46,542 bases of DNA from assembly GCA_003241485.1 (NCBI GenBank), contig QFQD01000034.1, forward strand, positions 1 to 46,542, written 5' to 3'. The stretch's first letter is position 1; each line of letters opens with the position of its first letter. The notes beneath the pieces were generated by a model. That model saw nothing but the letters and a program-made list of their open reading frames with translations. It ran no database searches and had not been told where the DNA came from. The translations under genes and the position numbers were made by a program. Source of the stretch: Ancylobacter novellus (GTDB taxonomy: Bacteria; Pseudomonadota; Alphaproteobacteria; Rhizobiales; Xanthobacteraceae). Positions 1-10,931 of this stretch are shown here, piece by piece.

Positions 1-3000
1 ACATTGGCGTATTCGGACAGGACGAGCGAATTCATCGACAGCCCGTGCACCCCGGCCGACGAGGTCGGCGCGGCGAGCAGCGTGCCGCCGTCCTCGACCA
101 TGACGTTGCCATTCACCGAGGCGCCCGCCAGCCCGCTGGTCTCGCCCTTCAATGTCGCGCCGGACTTGACGGTGACATTGCTCGCGAGCGTAACCCCGCT
201 CAGGATTTCCAGCGTGCCCGCCGCGACCGTGGTGCCCGCATCCGCACTGTTGGCGCCAGAGAGCGTCAACGTGCCGGAGCCGTTTTGCGCCAGCGCCCCC
301 GTGCCGGTGATCGCGCCGGCAGCGGTCACATCGTCCGAACGGTTGAACACGACCGTGCCGCTGTTGGCGATCGCGCCCGTCAGCCAGCCGCTGGTCCCGC
401 CATTGCCGATCTGCAAGGTCCCCGCCGCGACGGTGGTGCCGCCGGTATGGCTGTTGGCGCCAGTCAGGATTAGCGTGCCGGTGCCCTTCTGCTCCAGGGC
501 GCCGGTGCCGGAGATGACGCCGGAATAGGTCACCACGTCCGAACGGCTGAAGGCGAGCGTAGCGTCGTTCACGACGTCGCCGCCGAGCCAGCCGCTGTCG
601 GCGCCGGTGCCGATCTGTAGTGTGCCACCGGTGATGGTGGTCGTGCCGGTGAAGCCGGAACCGTCGCCGGTATAGAGGGTGGTGCCGGCCACATGCCGGA
701 TCTCGCCGCCCGTGCCGGACAGCTTCTCATCGAAGACGTAGGCCGTCCCGGTGTGGTTGAACACCAGCGTGGCAGCGCCGGCGCCGAAGAAGATGCCGTT
801 GGTGGCGCTGATCGTGCCCGCCTCCGCGGCCGCATCGGTCGCCGCCGCGCCGATCGACAGCACGCCGGTGCTGCCGGCATTGGTCGCGATGTCCAGCTGG
901 CCGGCCACGACCAGCGACGCGCCGTCCTGCACCGTGACCTTGCCGTCGCCGTCGAAGCCGACGCGCATATTGCCGGCGAAGCCCGTGCGCGACAGGATTT
1001 CCAGCTTGCTACCGGCGCCGGTGAGCGTGAGCTCGCCGGTCGAGACGGGACCCGTACCCACCGCGCCGTTATAGGCCGTTACGGCGGCGCCATCGGAGAC
1101 GGTCAACCGGCCATAGCCGATATTGCCGTTGTCATCGCCGCCGACATAGAGGTCGAGATCGTTATGCCAGGTGGTGCCGGCGCCGGTCACGGTCACCTCG
1201 GCCGGGCTGGAGCCGGCGCGACCGACATAGGCGCCATCGGCAACCAGCCGGGCACCGCCGGAGATGGTGACGGTGCCCGCATTGGCGTTGAGCCAGCCGG
1301 CCGCGGAGACCCGGTCGGGCGGCGGCACCGTGGTGCGCGTGCCGATGTCGACAAGGGTGCCGTTTCCGCTGATGGTCAGCGAGCCGTCGGCATAGAGATT
1401 GATGCTGCCATCATAGGTCGTCAGCTGCGCGCGGTCGCTGACGGTGAGCGCGCCCGCGCCGCCATTGCCGATGTCGATCGCGTTGACGTTGGTCCAGCTC
1501 GAACCCGTGCCGGAGACGAGAACGCTGCCCGCGCCGGACGCGCTGCCGATGGCGGAGGTCCGGGCCGTGACAGCGCCGCCGGCCGTCACGTTCATCGCGC
1601 CGCCCGCAACCGTGACGCCCGACGTCGCCGAGATCGCCCCTGTGACGCTCAGCGTCCCGTCCGAAACGGTGGTGCGGCCCGCATAGCCGTTGGCGCCCGC
1701 GAGAACCAGAACGCCATCGCCCGTCTTTTCCAGCCCGTCGGAACCGCCAAGGGCGGAAGCGATGGTCGCCGTGACGCCAGTGTCCACCATGATGGAGGGC
1801 GTCTCGCCGGCATGGAAGGCGGCCAGCGTGATCGCCCCGCCCTCGATCCTGTAGCCGTCGCTGAGGAATTCCATCGCCACGACGGTGGGCGTCGTTGCCC
1901 CCGCCACGGTGACCGTGCCGCCCTGCCCTGCGAAGATGGCGAGCCCGTTCTGCTGCCAGGCTTGCGCCGTTGTGCCGGCCTGGTCGGTCCAGTTGAGGGG
2001 CGCCGCGCCCGCATCCCACGTTCCCGAGCCACCGGAGAGGCCCGCCCCCCCGGTGCCGTTCCACCACTGGCCGGACGCGACGATGAGGCTCAGCGTGCCG
2101 CTGCTGCTCGTATCCAGCGTGTACAGCGAGTGGGCCGGCTTCGTGCCGAGCGTGACGCCGTTATTGGTCAGCGCGCCGGCGTGATCGATCAGCGCATAGG
2201 TGCCCGAGCCAAATCCCGTTCCGGCGATGAGGTTGATCGTGCCGCCGAGCGTCACGGCGCCGCCCACCGACAGGACCGGCGTCGCCGACGGGGTGAGCAG
2301 TGTCAGCGCCAGTGTGGCGTTCGACCCGACCATGAGGTCGCCGCCGACCTGGAAGGCGCTGCCGCTGCTGCCCTCGAAGGTGGCGTTGTCCTTTACCGTG
2401 AGCGCGCCGCCCACCGAACCCGACGTATCGCCCCTCAGAATGGCTCCGGCGCCGACCTCCACCGCGCCGCCGAGGCTGCCCGCGAGCGCCAGCCGGCCGG
2501 CCGACACGGTGGTCAACCCCGCCAGGGTGTTCGTGCCCGTCAGTGTGAGAGTGCCCGTGCCCTGCTTTTCCAGCGTGCCGGTGCCGGAAATCGCGCCCGC
2601 AAAGGTCAGGTCGTTCGAGCGGTTGAAGATCAGGGCGGCATTGTTGGCGATGTCGCCGGCAATCGATCCCGTCGTGCCGCCATTGCCGATGGCCAGCGTT
2701 CCCGCCGAAATCGTGGTGCCGCCGCCATAAGTGCTCGCGCCCGTCAGCGTGAGCGTGCCGGCGCCCTTCTTCTCCAGCGTGCCGGTCCCCGAGATCGCGC
2801 CGGCATAGGTCAGGTCGTTCGAGCGATTGAAGAGGACGGCGGCATTGTTGGTGATGTCGCCGACGACCGATCCAACCGTGCCGCCATTGCCGATCGACAG
2901 CGTTCCGGCCGAAACGGTGGTCCCGCCGGTATAGGTGTTCGTCGTCAGCAGGAAGAGTGTGCCGCTCCCCGTCTTGGTCAGGCCCCCGGTCGACGAGAGA

Positions 3001-6000
3001 ACGCCGCTGAGCGCGGAACTGCCATCGGTGGAGATGGTGCTGTCCGGCGCGGCCAGCACGATGTTGTTGTCGAACGTGGCGAGGGCGCTATTGGTGAGCG
3101 CCAGTGCGCCGCCCTCCAGCGTGAGCGCGCCGGAGCCCAGATTGGCGTCGGCGCCGACTGACAGCGTGCCCTCCTTCACCGAGGTCGCGCCATAGCCATT
3201 GGTGCCGGAGAGCACGAGCGTGCCGCCCCCCTCCTTGGTCAGCACCGACGACCTGTTGGAGACGACGCCCGACAGCGTCAGGCGCGACGAACTGGCCACA
3301 TTGATCGTGGAGTCCGACAGAAGGCCGACGTCGCCCGTCACGGTGTTGTTGCCGGCAAGATTGGCCAGCGCGCCCGCGTTGCCGGCGCCGGAACCCGCGA
3401 TGCGGAGCGTTTCGGCGCTGGTGATGCCGCCGCGCAGGCCGAGCGTGCTGCCGCTGAGGACGGTGGTGTTTCCCGTGTTGGCTCCGCTCGTGCCAAGCGC
3501 CGTATCGCTTTCGGCGATGAGCGTGCCGCCATCGCGTACCGAAATGTAGTTCGCGAAGGTATTGTTGCCCGACAGCACCACAGTGCCCGTGTGGGTCGTG
3601 CTGCCGAAATAGAGGTTACGCTGCGCGTTGCCGGAAATGACACCTGACATGGTGAGAGTGGTGCCGGTCTCGGCCGCGATCAGCGGGTTACCGGCGTTGA
3701 CCGCGCCGGTGAAGCCGCCGGTCAGCGTGTTGTCGCCGCCTTCGCTGAGCAGCGTCGCCCCGTTCCGGTCGAGCACGAGGCTCTCCCCGACGGTGATGCC
3801 GCCCTTGAGGATCAGCGTCGCGCCGTTGACCTCGGTACCGCCGGAGGTGGAACCGAGCGCGGTGGCATTGGCGACCACCACCGTGCCGGCCGAAACCGTG
3901 GTGACGCCGGTATAGGTGCTGGCGCCGGACAGGGTGAGAGTGCCCGCGCCGGACTTGGTCAGCCCGCCGGCGCCGGAAATCGAGCCCGCATAGGAGGCGC
4001 TGTCGCTGTGGTGAACACCAGCGCGCGATTGTTCGCGATGTTGCCGACGAGCGAGCCTGTCGCGCCGCCATTGCCGATCCTGAGGGTGCCGGCGGTGATC
4101 GTCGTGCTGCCGGAATAGGTGTTGGCACCGGTGAGGATCAGCGTGCCGGTACCGGTCTTCTCAAGACCGTTGCTGCTGGCGATGCTCGACGCAATGGTCG
4201 CCGTGCCCGACCCTGCAACATCCACCACCGGCGCGGACGCCGTATTCTCCAGCGTGAGCGTGTCGCCGGTGATGGTGTAGCCGGACGTGACGAATTTCAG
4301 CCCCTTGGCACCCACGGTGCCGCCGGAGGCGTCCACCGTCACCGTGCCGGCCGTTCCGGCGAAGGTTGCCTCCTTCGTCGCGTCGGTGACGATGCGCGTG
4401 GTGCCGGCCGCATTGGTCCAGTTGGTGAGGCCCGCCGATGCCGTCGTCCAGGTGCCTGCCCCGCCCGCGATCGGGCCGCTGCTTCCCGTCGTCGTCGTAC
4501 CGTTCCAGTACATGCCCGACGCCGTGACCTGCAGGATCACCAGCCCGGAGGTCCCGGTATCCACGCTGTAATCATAGTTCGACGGGCTGGAGACGGTGCT
4601 GAAACTGCCGGACAGGGTGCCGTAATACTCGAAGAGGCGGTAGGAGCCCACGCCCACGCCGGCATCGAGGATGTTGAGCGTTCCGCCAAGGGTGAGATTG
4701 CCTCCGAGCAGAACGAGGGTGTTGGTGCCCGGCGCGCCCAGCGTGACATCGAGCACCGAGCCCGACTGCAGGGTGACGTTCTTCTCCAGCGCCAAGGTCG
4801 AAAAGCTGTCAGAACGATAGCCGGCGGCCAGATGCCCGCCACTCTGCACGGTGAGGCTGTGGGAGAGGTAGCCAGCCGTCGAACCGGTCGCCGCAGCGAT
4901 CGAGAGCACGCCCCCGCTCTTCACGGTGACGGAGCCGCCAAGGCGGCCGTTGAGCAGCAGCGTGCCGGCCTCCACCGCCCACGGCCGATCGAGCGATGAA
5001 CTCGTCACGCTCGAATTGCCCTGCATCGTCCAGGTGCCGGTCGTGTTGACTGCGTATCCGGTGAAGCCGCTGAACTGGGCGCTACCGCTGGAGTTGAAGA
5101 GAACGTTGGACAGGTTGAAGCTGCCGCCCGATCCGCTGAATTTCAGCGTGGACGTGCCGGTGGCAAGGACATTGCCGGTGATGGTGCCATAGGTCGAGCC
5201 GTCGCCCTGCAGCTCCAGCACATTGGTGCCGGAGCTGAAAACGAGGGCGCGGTTGTACGTCGAGCCGCTGCCGTTAAGGCCGCCCGAGATCGTGCCATTG
5301 GCGAGGACGACCGTCGCATTCCCGGCCACGACGCCGATGCCGCCGGCTCCCGATGTGCCGACCGGCGAACTTTGTCCGCCGCTCACGGTCGCGCCCGATC
5401 CGATCTCCAGTCGCCCGTTGGAAAGGCTTATGCCCGCGCCACCCGTGCCGGTCAGCCCGTCGGTCGATCCGCCCTGTCGCACGCCGCCATTGCCACCGCG
5501 GCCGCCGCGCACGGTGGCGCCGCTCTGGAGCGTGATCGTGCCGCCAGAGGACGAGATACCGACGCCGCCGTCCCCGCCATTGCCGCCGCCGCCACCGCCG
5601 GTTCCCCCGTTGCCGCCATAGCCGCCGGCGCCGCCGGTAACGGTCGAATTGGCGCCGATAAGCAGTGTGGCGCCCGCGTTGGTGTTGCTGATGCCGACAC
5701 CGCCACTGCCGCCCAAACCGCCATTGCCGGCGCCCGCTCCACCCGAACCGGCATTGCCGCCGGCACCGCCGGTGACCGTGTTCCGTGACAAGGTGAGCGA
5801 AAGTCCCGCCGTGGTGATGGCCCAGCCGCCGCTGCCGCCGCCACCGCCGCCGCCACCATTGCCGGTACTGTCCACCCCACCGGCGCCGCCCGATCCACCG
5901 GCACCTCCGGCGACCGCAATGAGACTGGCGAGCGAATAGACCGCCGTCGAGCCTTGCAGCACCAGACCGTAGCCGCCGCCACCGCCTCCGCCGCCGCCAC

Positions 6001-6607
6001 CGCCTGGCGAGGCGGTGTTGCCGAAACCACCACCTCCGACGCCGCCACTGCCACCTGTGGCGGCCGACAGCATGGACTGCGATGCGGAGTAACTCGCGCC
6101 AGTGCCGCCGCCGCCACCGCCCGCGCCGCCGCCACTCGTCAACACCCCGCCGGGCAGCCGACCGCCCGCGCCGCCGCCGATACCGCCATTGGCGCCGCTA
6201 TTTGCACTGTCTCCCGCGCCACCACCGCCGCCGCCGCTCCCAACGCCGCCGCCGCCGCCGCCGCCGCCACCGCCGCCGGTCTTGGCGCCGCGACCGCCGG
6301 CGCCGGCACCGATGCCGCCCGCGCCGCCTGTGCCCGTGGTGCCGCCGGCGCCGCCCTTGCCGGCGTACAGCCCGTCACCGCAGCCGGCGCCGGGGCCGGA
6401 TAGCGTCGCCGAATCACCTGTCGGGCAGGCGGCCCACGCCGGATTGGGCGGCAGCACGAACATCAGCGACACCAGCGCCGTGCCCGCGAGCAGGGATGAA
6501 GCGCCGCGAACGGGGGCCGCACCGGCACCAGATAGAGAAAGCTGGCCAGGATCCTTGCCCGTCACGTTCGCGACGACGCGGCCGAGATCGACGTTCTGAA
6601 ACTGCAT
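1..6607 (-). CDS. Giant autotransporter-type surface protein with beta-strand repeats (partial, frameshifted)
   Basis: This is the N-terminal and central part of a very large exported passenger protein; the 3' end, where a beta-barrel would be expected, lies outside the window. I start it at the ATG at 6607 (MQFQNVDLGRVV...), because an extended signal sequence follows and ends in PAWA about 59 residues in. An ATG 117 bp further upstream is in frame but gives an atypical leader. After the signal come a poly-glycine stretch (about 5434-6364) and then many copies of the autotransporter-associated beta-strand repeat. A typical unit reads GTLTLTGANTYTG, then TTISAGTLQIGNGG, then NNAALIFNRS. The frame is open from 6607 to a TGA at 3959-3961. 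Past about 4012 the repeat pattern continues only in another frame, which I checked near 3955, 2565, 755 and 10. Likely an adhesin or biofilm protein; its partners are unknown. Confidence 0.8.
4008..4016 (-). other. Probable single-base deletion (frameshift) in the autotransporter gene
   Basis: The repeat motif here should read L-V-F-N-H-S-D-S, as the parallel repeats at about 756 and 2630 do. The plus strand reads gtggtgaac at this point, whereas the paralogous position near 753-761 reads gtggttgaa. One T is missing. Restoring it joins the 5' frame (ending at 3959) to the frame that stays open to position 1. It could be a sequencing error, a real null mutation or phase variation. Confidence 0.75.
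5434..6364 (-). repeat. Poly-glycine low-complexity region of the autotransporter
   Basis: About 300 residues made mostly of Gly with Ala, Ser, Thr and Asn, including runs of 10 or more glycines, encoded by GGC/GGT runs that read as gccgcc repeats on the plus strand. It resembles PGRS-like glycine-rich passengers of other giant surface proteins. The triplet repetitiveness produces long false open frames on the plus strand. Confidence 0.8.
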
Positions 6608-6771
6608 AGCCAACCCACCCCGAAGCCCGGCCGCGCGAAGGCGCCGATGCTCGTTCCATTCCCCGCGCGACAATCTCCCCCCGAGCCCAACGGACGGAGT
6701 GCGCCTTGCATCACCGGGTTTCATATACTTCGAGACGAGCGGGACTCGTCAATGTCTCGACTGAAAAATAC

Positions 6772-6791
6772 TTTTGTTACATTTTCTTTCA
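6772..6791 (+). promoter_or_regulatory. Putative response-regulator site, copy 1
   Basis: Two adjacent 10-bp half-sites, TTTTGTTACA and TTTTCTTTCA, match at 8 of 10 positions. A tandem direct repeat with 10-bp spacing is the usual layout of OmpR/PhoB-family operators. It lies about 165 bp upstream of the autotransporter start and is repeated near the kinase promoter. An OmpR-type regulator is encoded at 9485-10237. The link to that regulator is inference. Confidence 0.45.
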
Positions 6792-7126
6792 TTCAAACGA
6801 ATATCGAAATAACGAACCTATACGCTCTATCTATTGGAATTATGCTGGCGAACCAAAGAGTATAGAACGGGAAAAACTTCCCGGTTCGCGCTCCCGATAC
6901 ACGCCGATTGCGCAGGAAAGTTCAAATCGAACGGCCGAATGCGGCCGTTTCGATTTGATATCGAGGCCATTTATCGGCCGCACGCGCGTGAAAATGGAGA
7001 TCTTGCACGACCCTGAAAGGAAATAATCCAGAAAATACAGGGATTTTTCAAAAATAATTCAAATTTTGTAGCATTATGTTTTTCATAACTACCAGCTCGA
7101 TGTGCGGATCATCTGGCACGCGATAC

Positions 7127-7143
7127 TGTTACGTTTTCTTTCA
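7127..7143 (+). promoter_or_regulatory. Putative response-regulator site, copy 2
   Basis: TGTTACGTTTTCTTTCA matches 6775-6791 at 16 of 17 positions, in the same orientation and 352 bp away. It lies about 140 bp upstream of the histidine kinase start, which fits autoregulation of the two-component system together with control of the divergent autotransporter. Confidence 0.45.
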
Positions 7144-7281
7144 GCACGTCCTCGGCACCGTTGAACGCTGCGCGATTCAAAACCTCCGGTTGTCCATCAG
7201 ATTCGGCAACAATTGGCCAAAGGGCCTTTGACACCCCCGCTCATCAAGATTAGTTGGGTAGTCCACCTGAACAGTTCGCGC

Positions 7282-9474
7282 ATGACAATAATCGTTAGAG
7301 CCGACATGCGGCCGCCCCCGCCTCGCCTCCGGCGACGGTGGAACGACGTCTTGCGCCCGTTGCGTGGGGCCTGCCCTTCCGGCCCGTGGGACGGGTGGGC
7401 GGCACCGGTAGGGATCGCGTTGCTGTGGCTGCTGGCTCTGGCGGCGTTCATCGGCATGGCCATGCCCGTCGAGGCCTCGCCGCTGCGGCTGGACGGACAG
7501 GCGCGAAGCGTTTCCGGCACGGGGCACCTCGAGACCTTCTACGACCCCGAGGGCACACTGGGTGTCGAGCAGGCGTGTGCGCCCACCACGCCTTTCACCT
7601 CCATTCCCGGCAACTTCAACGGCAGCTACACGCCGAAGGGGGCCTGGTGGCTGCGCCTCAAGGTGGAGCCGGGACCGGCGGCCGGCGGCATCTGGTGGCT
7701 GGAGATCTTCGCGCCCTATACCGACAGGATCGACGCCTATGTGCCCGATGCGGACGTGGGCGACACCATCTCGGTCCGGCACAAGGAGGCGGGAGCGCTC
7801 AAGCCGTTCGACGCGCGCGAATGGCCCACATTCACCAATGTCCTGCGCATGGAACTGGTCGCCGGCCAGCCCGCCGATCTCTGCATCAGGCTCTCGGGCA
7901 AACGCGCGCTCAACGCCCGGCTGGTGCTGTGGCGGGAAGCGGACCTGGTCGGCTGGCTGACGCTGAACATCCTCGTCATCTCGCTGGCCGTGGGCGCGGC
8001 TCTGATCGTCTCGTTAGGCGCGCTGATTATAGCGGCGTGGCTGCGCAGCGCGGCGTTTGGCTGGTACGGCGTCTATGTCGGTGCGGTCTCGCTGAACTTT
8101 CTCGCCAACAGCGGATTCTGGCCGGTGCTGTTCCGCTCGGTCGATCCCTCCTCTCTCCTGCGCCTGCAAAGCATGGTGGGCTGCTTCTCGGTCATGGCCG
8201 GCGCCATGATGGCCCGGTCCATCTTCGGGGCGCCCGCGCACGCGCCCATCGCCAACAAGGTGATACTGGCGATCGCCCTGTGGGCGGCGGTGTGCATCCC
8301 CGTATCGGCACTCGGCTATTACGGCGTCGTGGCGCCCTATCTGATCGTCGGCGTGTTCACCCTGGCGCTGCTCGGCCCCTGGCTGGCGCTGCGGATGTTG
8401 CTGCGCCGCGAGCCCGCCGCCATGTGGTATCTCGTCGGTTTCACCACCTATTGCGCCGCCACCATCTGGTTCGCCTTGGTCGTGCTGGGGCTGGCGCCGC
8501 TCAACGACTTCCTGGAATGGGGCTACCAGAGCGCCGGCCTGCTCCATATGGCCGCCACCTTCGCGGGCCTCGCCTCCGCGCTCCAGGCCGGCATGCGCGA
8601 GCGCCAGAGGCTGGAAGCGGAGCTGCTGCAGGCCTCCCAGCGCAACATGCTGGAACTGGAGCGCGCCGTGGAGCAGCGCACCTCGGCACTCAACGAGGAG
8701 GTCGGCGCCCGCCGCCGCGCCGAGACCGCCCTCCTCAAAGCCCTCAAGGAACAGAGGAACTTTCTCGCCATGGTCAGCCATGAGTTCCGTACGCCGCTCT
8801 CGACCCTCCGCCTTTCCGTCACCCTGCTCGAACGCGGCGTGGAAGCGGCCGATGAGGCGCTGAAGCGGGAGGTCGAGAAGATGCGCCGCGCCATCCTGCG
8901 CCTTTCCGGGCTGATCGACACGTTTCTCGCGGAGGAATGGCTGGAGCGGGCCACGATGACGATCCAGCGCAAACTCCTCGATATCGGCGCCCTGACCGCG
9001 GATGTTGTGCGCGAGCTCGCGGCGCATGCGCAGGGGCGTATCGTGCGGGCCGAGTGCCTGCCGATCCGCATCGACGGCGATCCCGTGCTGCTGCGCACGG
9101 TGGTCGACAACCTCGTCGGCAACGCTCTCAAATATACCGACGGCAGTATCTTCGTTTCCGTCAGCGAGCGCGACGCCGGCGTGCTGATCTGCGTCGAGGA
9201 TCAAGGTCCCGGCATTCCGGCCGACCAGCGCGAGGAGATCTTCGATCGCTACTATCGCGCGCCGGAGGCCATTACAAAATCGGGCACGGGTCTCGGGCTC
9301 TATCTCGTGCGCCTCATCGTCGAAAAGCACGGTGGCCATGTGCGCCTGACCGATGCGCGCGACGGCGGCAGCCGCTTCGAGGTCTGGCTGCCGGAACGGC
9401 TGCCTCCGTCGTCAACCGGTCCGGCCGAGGATGCCCGCACGTCGCACGCGGCGTCCGGCGGCGGCGTGGCGTGA
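7282..9474 (+). CDS. Sensor histidine kinase with 7TMR-DISM sensor module
   Basis: Inner-membrane sensor kinase of about 730 residues. An N-terminal membrane segment (about residues 41-65) leads into a periplasmic 7TMR-DISM extracellular type 2 domain (about 70-220), a family proposed to bind carbohydrates or other small ligands. A seven-helix membrane block follows (about 226-436), then a coiled coil and HisKA with SHEFRTP (phospho-acceptor His500). The HATPase domain shows an N box (DNLVGNALKY, near 610), G1 (EDQGPGIP) and G2 (GTGLGLYL, near 668). I chose the ATG at 7282; a TTG at 7213 and an ATG at 7306 are in frame and none has a strong ribosome site. The response regulator follows after 10 bp, so the two are surely an operon. 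The neighbouring autotransporter is a plausible target. Confidence 0.9.
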   Translation: MTIIVRADMRPPPPRLRRRWNDVLRPLRGACPSGPWDGWAAPVGIALLWLLALAAFIGMAMPVEASPLRLDGQARSVSGTGHLETFYDPEGTLGVEQACAPTTPFTSIPGNFNGSYTPKGAWWLRLKVEPGPAAGGIWWLEIFAPYTDRIDAYVPDADVGDTISVRHKEAGALKPFDAREWPTFTNVLRMELVAGQPADLCIRLSGKRALNARLVLWREADLVGWLTLNILVISLAVGAALIVSLGALIIAAWLRSAAFGWYGVYVGAVSLNFLANSGFWPVLFRSVDPSSLLRLQSMVGCFSVMAGAMMARSIFGAPAHAPIANKVILAIALWAAVCIPVSALGYYGVVAPYLIVGVFTLALLGPWLALRMLLRREPAAMWYLVGFTTYCAATIWFALVVLGLAPLNDFLEWGYQSAGLLHMAATFAGLASALQAGMRERQRLEAELLQASQRNMLELERAVEQRTSALNEEVGARRRAETALLKALKEQRNFLAMVSHEFRTPLSTLRLSVTLLERGVEAADEALKREVEKMRRAILRLSGLIDTFLAEEWLERATMTIQRKLLDIGALTADVVRELAAHAQGRIVRAECLPIRIDGDPVLLRTVVDNLVGNALKYTDGSIFVSVSERDAGVLICVEDQGPGIPADQREEIFDRYYRAPEAITKSGTGLGLYLVRLIVEKHGGHVRLTDARDGGSRFEVWLPERLPPSSTGPAEDARTSHAASGGGVA

Positions 9475-9484
9475 GGAGGCTGAG

Positions 9485-10237
9485 GTGACGATCCGCGTTC
9501 TTATCATCGAGGACGATGTCGACCTGCGCGACAGCCTTCAGGCCTATCTGGCGACGACCGGCTGCCAGGTGCGTGTGCTCGGGGATGCGCGGAGCGTGGA
9601 CGAGACGCTCCTCGCCTTCCCCGCCGACATCGTTCTGCTGGATGTCAATCTGCCCGTCATGGACGGCTTCGCCGCCGCGGTCCACCTGCGGCAGAACCGG
9701 CCGGAAACCGGCATCATCATGCTCACGGGCCGCACGTTGCGGGACGACCGGCTGCGCGGACTGACCGAGGGTGCCGATCACTATGTGACCAAGCCGGTCG
9801 ATCCGCAGGAGCTTGAACTGCTGATCCGCAATCTCGCGCGACGCCTGCCCCGGCCCGCCGCGCCCCCCGCCGAGGAACCCGCGCGTGCGGTTGCCGGCCA
9901 CTGGACATTCCCGACATCGCGCTGGGTGATTACCTCGCCCGCCGGGATTTCCATCGCCCTGTCGGCGGCCGAGCACCACCTGCTCGACCGGCTGACGGCG
10001 CAGGCCGGCAAGCCGGTGCCGCGCGAGGAACTCGTCGCGGATACGCGCCGCCCCTCGGACGACGCGCTCGGCCGGGGCCTCGATCTCGTCGTCTTCCGCC
10101 TGCGCCGCAAGGTGGAGATGCTGACCGACGACGCGCTGCCGGTCGCCTCCGCGCGCGGCATCGGCTACGTGTTCACCAGCCCGGTCATCCGCGAGGAAGA
10201 CGCGGCGGCGGGTGGAGGACACGGCGCGCGCGACTAG
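9485..10237 (+). CDS. OmpR/PhoB-family response regulator
   Basis: DNA-binding response regulator of 250 residues. The receiver domain occupies about residues 3-118 with the acidic pair D10/D11, phospho-acceptor D53 (LLDVNLPVMDG) and the conserved Lys in YVTKP. A winged-helix DNA-binding domain follows, ending with the family signature RGIGYVF. The GTG at 9485 is preceded by a strong AGGAGG at the end of the kinase gene, which decides this start over longer in-frame options. It is the cognate partner of the kinase ten bases upstream. Its last codons overlap the end of the convergent DUF1348 gene by 4 bp. Confidence 0.92.
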   Translation: MTIRVLIIEDDVDLRDSLQAYLATTGCQVRVLGDARSVDETLLAFPADIVLLDVNLPVMDGFAAAVHLRQNRPETGIIMLTGRTLRDDRLRGLTEGADHYVTKPVDPQELELLIRNLARRLPRPAAPPAEEPARAVAGHWTFPTSRWVITSPAGISIALSAAEHHLLDRLTAQAGKPVPREELVADTRRPSDDALGRGLDLVVFRLRRKVEMLTDDALPVASARGIGYVFTSPVIREEDAAAGGGHGARD

Positions 10238-10698
10238 AAGCCGAAATGGCTCAGGCCCGGATGATCGTCCGGCCGGCGGCCGAGCGGCCAGTGGAACTTG
10301 CGCGCGGCGTCGGCAATGGGCTGCTCGTTGATGCTGGCATGGCGGTAGCGCATCAGCCCGTCGGCGTCGAACTCCCAGTTCTCGTTGCCATATGCCCGGA
10401 ACCACTGGCCGCTGTCGTCGTGGTGCTCATAGGCGTAGCGCACGGCGATGCGGTTTCCCGTGAAGGCCCAGAGTTCCTTGATCAGCCTGTAGTCGAGTTC
10501 CTTGTTCCACTTGCGCGTGAGGAAGGCCTCGACCTCGGCGCGGCCGCTCAGGAACTCGGCCCGGTTGCGCCAGCGCGTGTCGACGGTATAGGCCAGCGCG
10601 ACCTTGGCGGGATCGCGGCTGTTCCACCCATCCTCGGCGAGGCGGACCTTCTCGATCGCGGTTGCTTCGGTGAAAGGCGGCAGCGGCGGGCGGGACAT
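10234..10698 (-). CDS. DUF1348 / NTF2-like (SnoaL-type) protein
   Basis: A 154-residue cytoplasmic protein of the nuclear transport factor 2 fold, DUF1348 family. Typical features are the WNSRDPAKVALAYT and DTRWRNR stretches near the N-terminus, the KELWAFTGNRIAVRYAYE strand pair, and the C-terminal LMRYRHASINE segment. No signal peptide and no catalytic assignment is possible from sequence; family members are often described only as conserved stress-associated proteins. The ATG at 10698 follows a GGAG just upstream. It is monocistronic and divergent from the hydrolase at 10932, so the 230 bp between them must hold both promoters. Confidence 0.88.
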   Translation of the reverse strand: MSRPPLPPFTEATAIEKVRLAEDGWNSRDPAKVALAYTVDTRWRNRAEFLSGRAEVEAFLTRKWNKELDYRLIKELWAFTGNRIAVRYAYEHHDDSGQWFRAYGNENWEFDADGLMRYRHASINEQPIADAARKFHWPLGRRPDDHPGLSHFGF

Positions 10699-10931
10699 GG
10701 AACTCTCCTTTGAACGAAGGCCGGCGCGACGCGGGCGAACGCCTCCGCGTCTGCGTGACGTTGCAAAGGGATAGCATCCGGCAGGCCGACGCAGCTTTCA
10801 GATTCTGAGAACTAACCTCCCGGAATCACCGGGTAGTCGGGCCCGGGAGTTTCACCCTAACCTTTGGGCAGGCGAGCACGCTCCCTCACAGGCCCGCATT
10901 GGGCACGGCCGCGCTCCGAAGGACTAATGCC

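Larger units (their letters stand above)
6608..7281. other. Divergent AT-rich intergenic region
   Basis: Between the autotransporter (minus) and the histidine kinase (plus) lie about 670 bp, clearly more AT-rich than the flanks, mainly 6720-7150. No coding sequence with convincing composition or start was seen on either strand. It holds two near-identical 17-bp elements (6775-6791 and 7127-7143) and AT-rich tracts at 7040-7090, consistent with two divergent promoters and regulator sites. Confidence 0.7.

Noticed and set aside
693..3161. Long plus-strand open frame over the autotransporter, 822 codons
   Set aside because: It is the antisense of the repeat-coding minus strand; its composition (Arg, Ala, Gly, Asp) is that of a GC-rich shadow frame and no family is recognisable.
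5649..6599. Proline-rich plus-strand open frames
   Set aside because: Mirror images of the poly-glycine codons on the other strand.
6647..7026. Short plus-strand open frames in the AT-rich intergenic region
   Set aside because: No ribosome site, no recognisable domain, and overlapping alternatives in several frames; regulatory DNA explains the stretch better.
8014..9339. Minus-strand open frame of 441 codons inside the histidine kinase
   Set aside because: Shadow of a clearly coding plus-strand gene with full kinase motifs.
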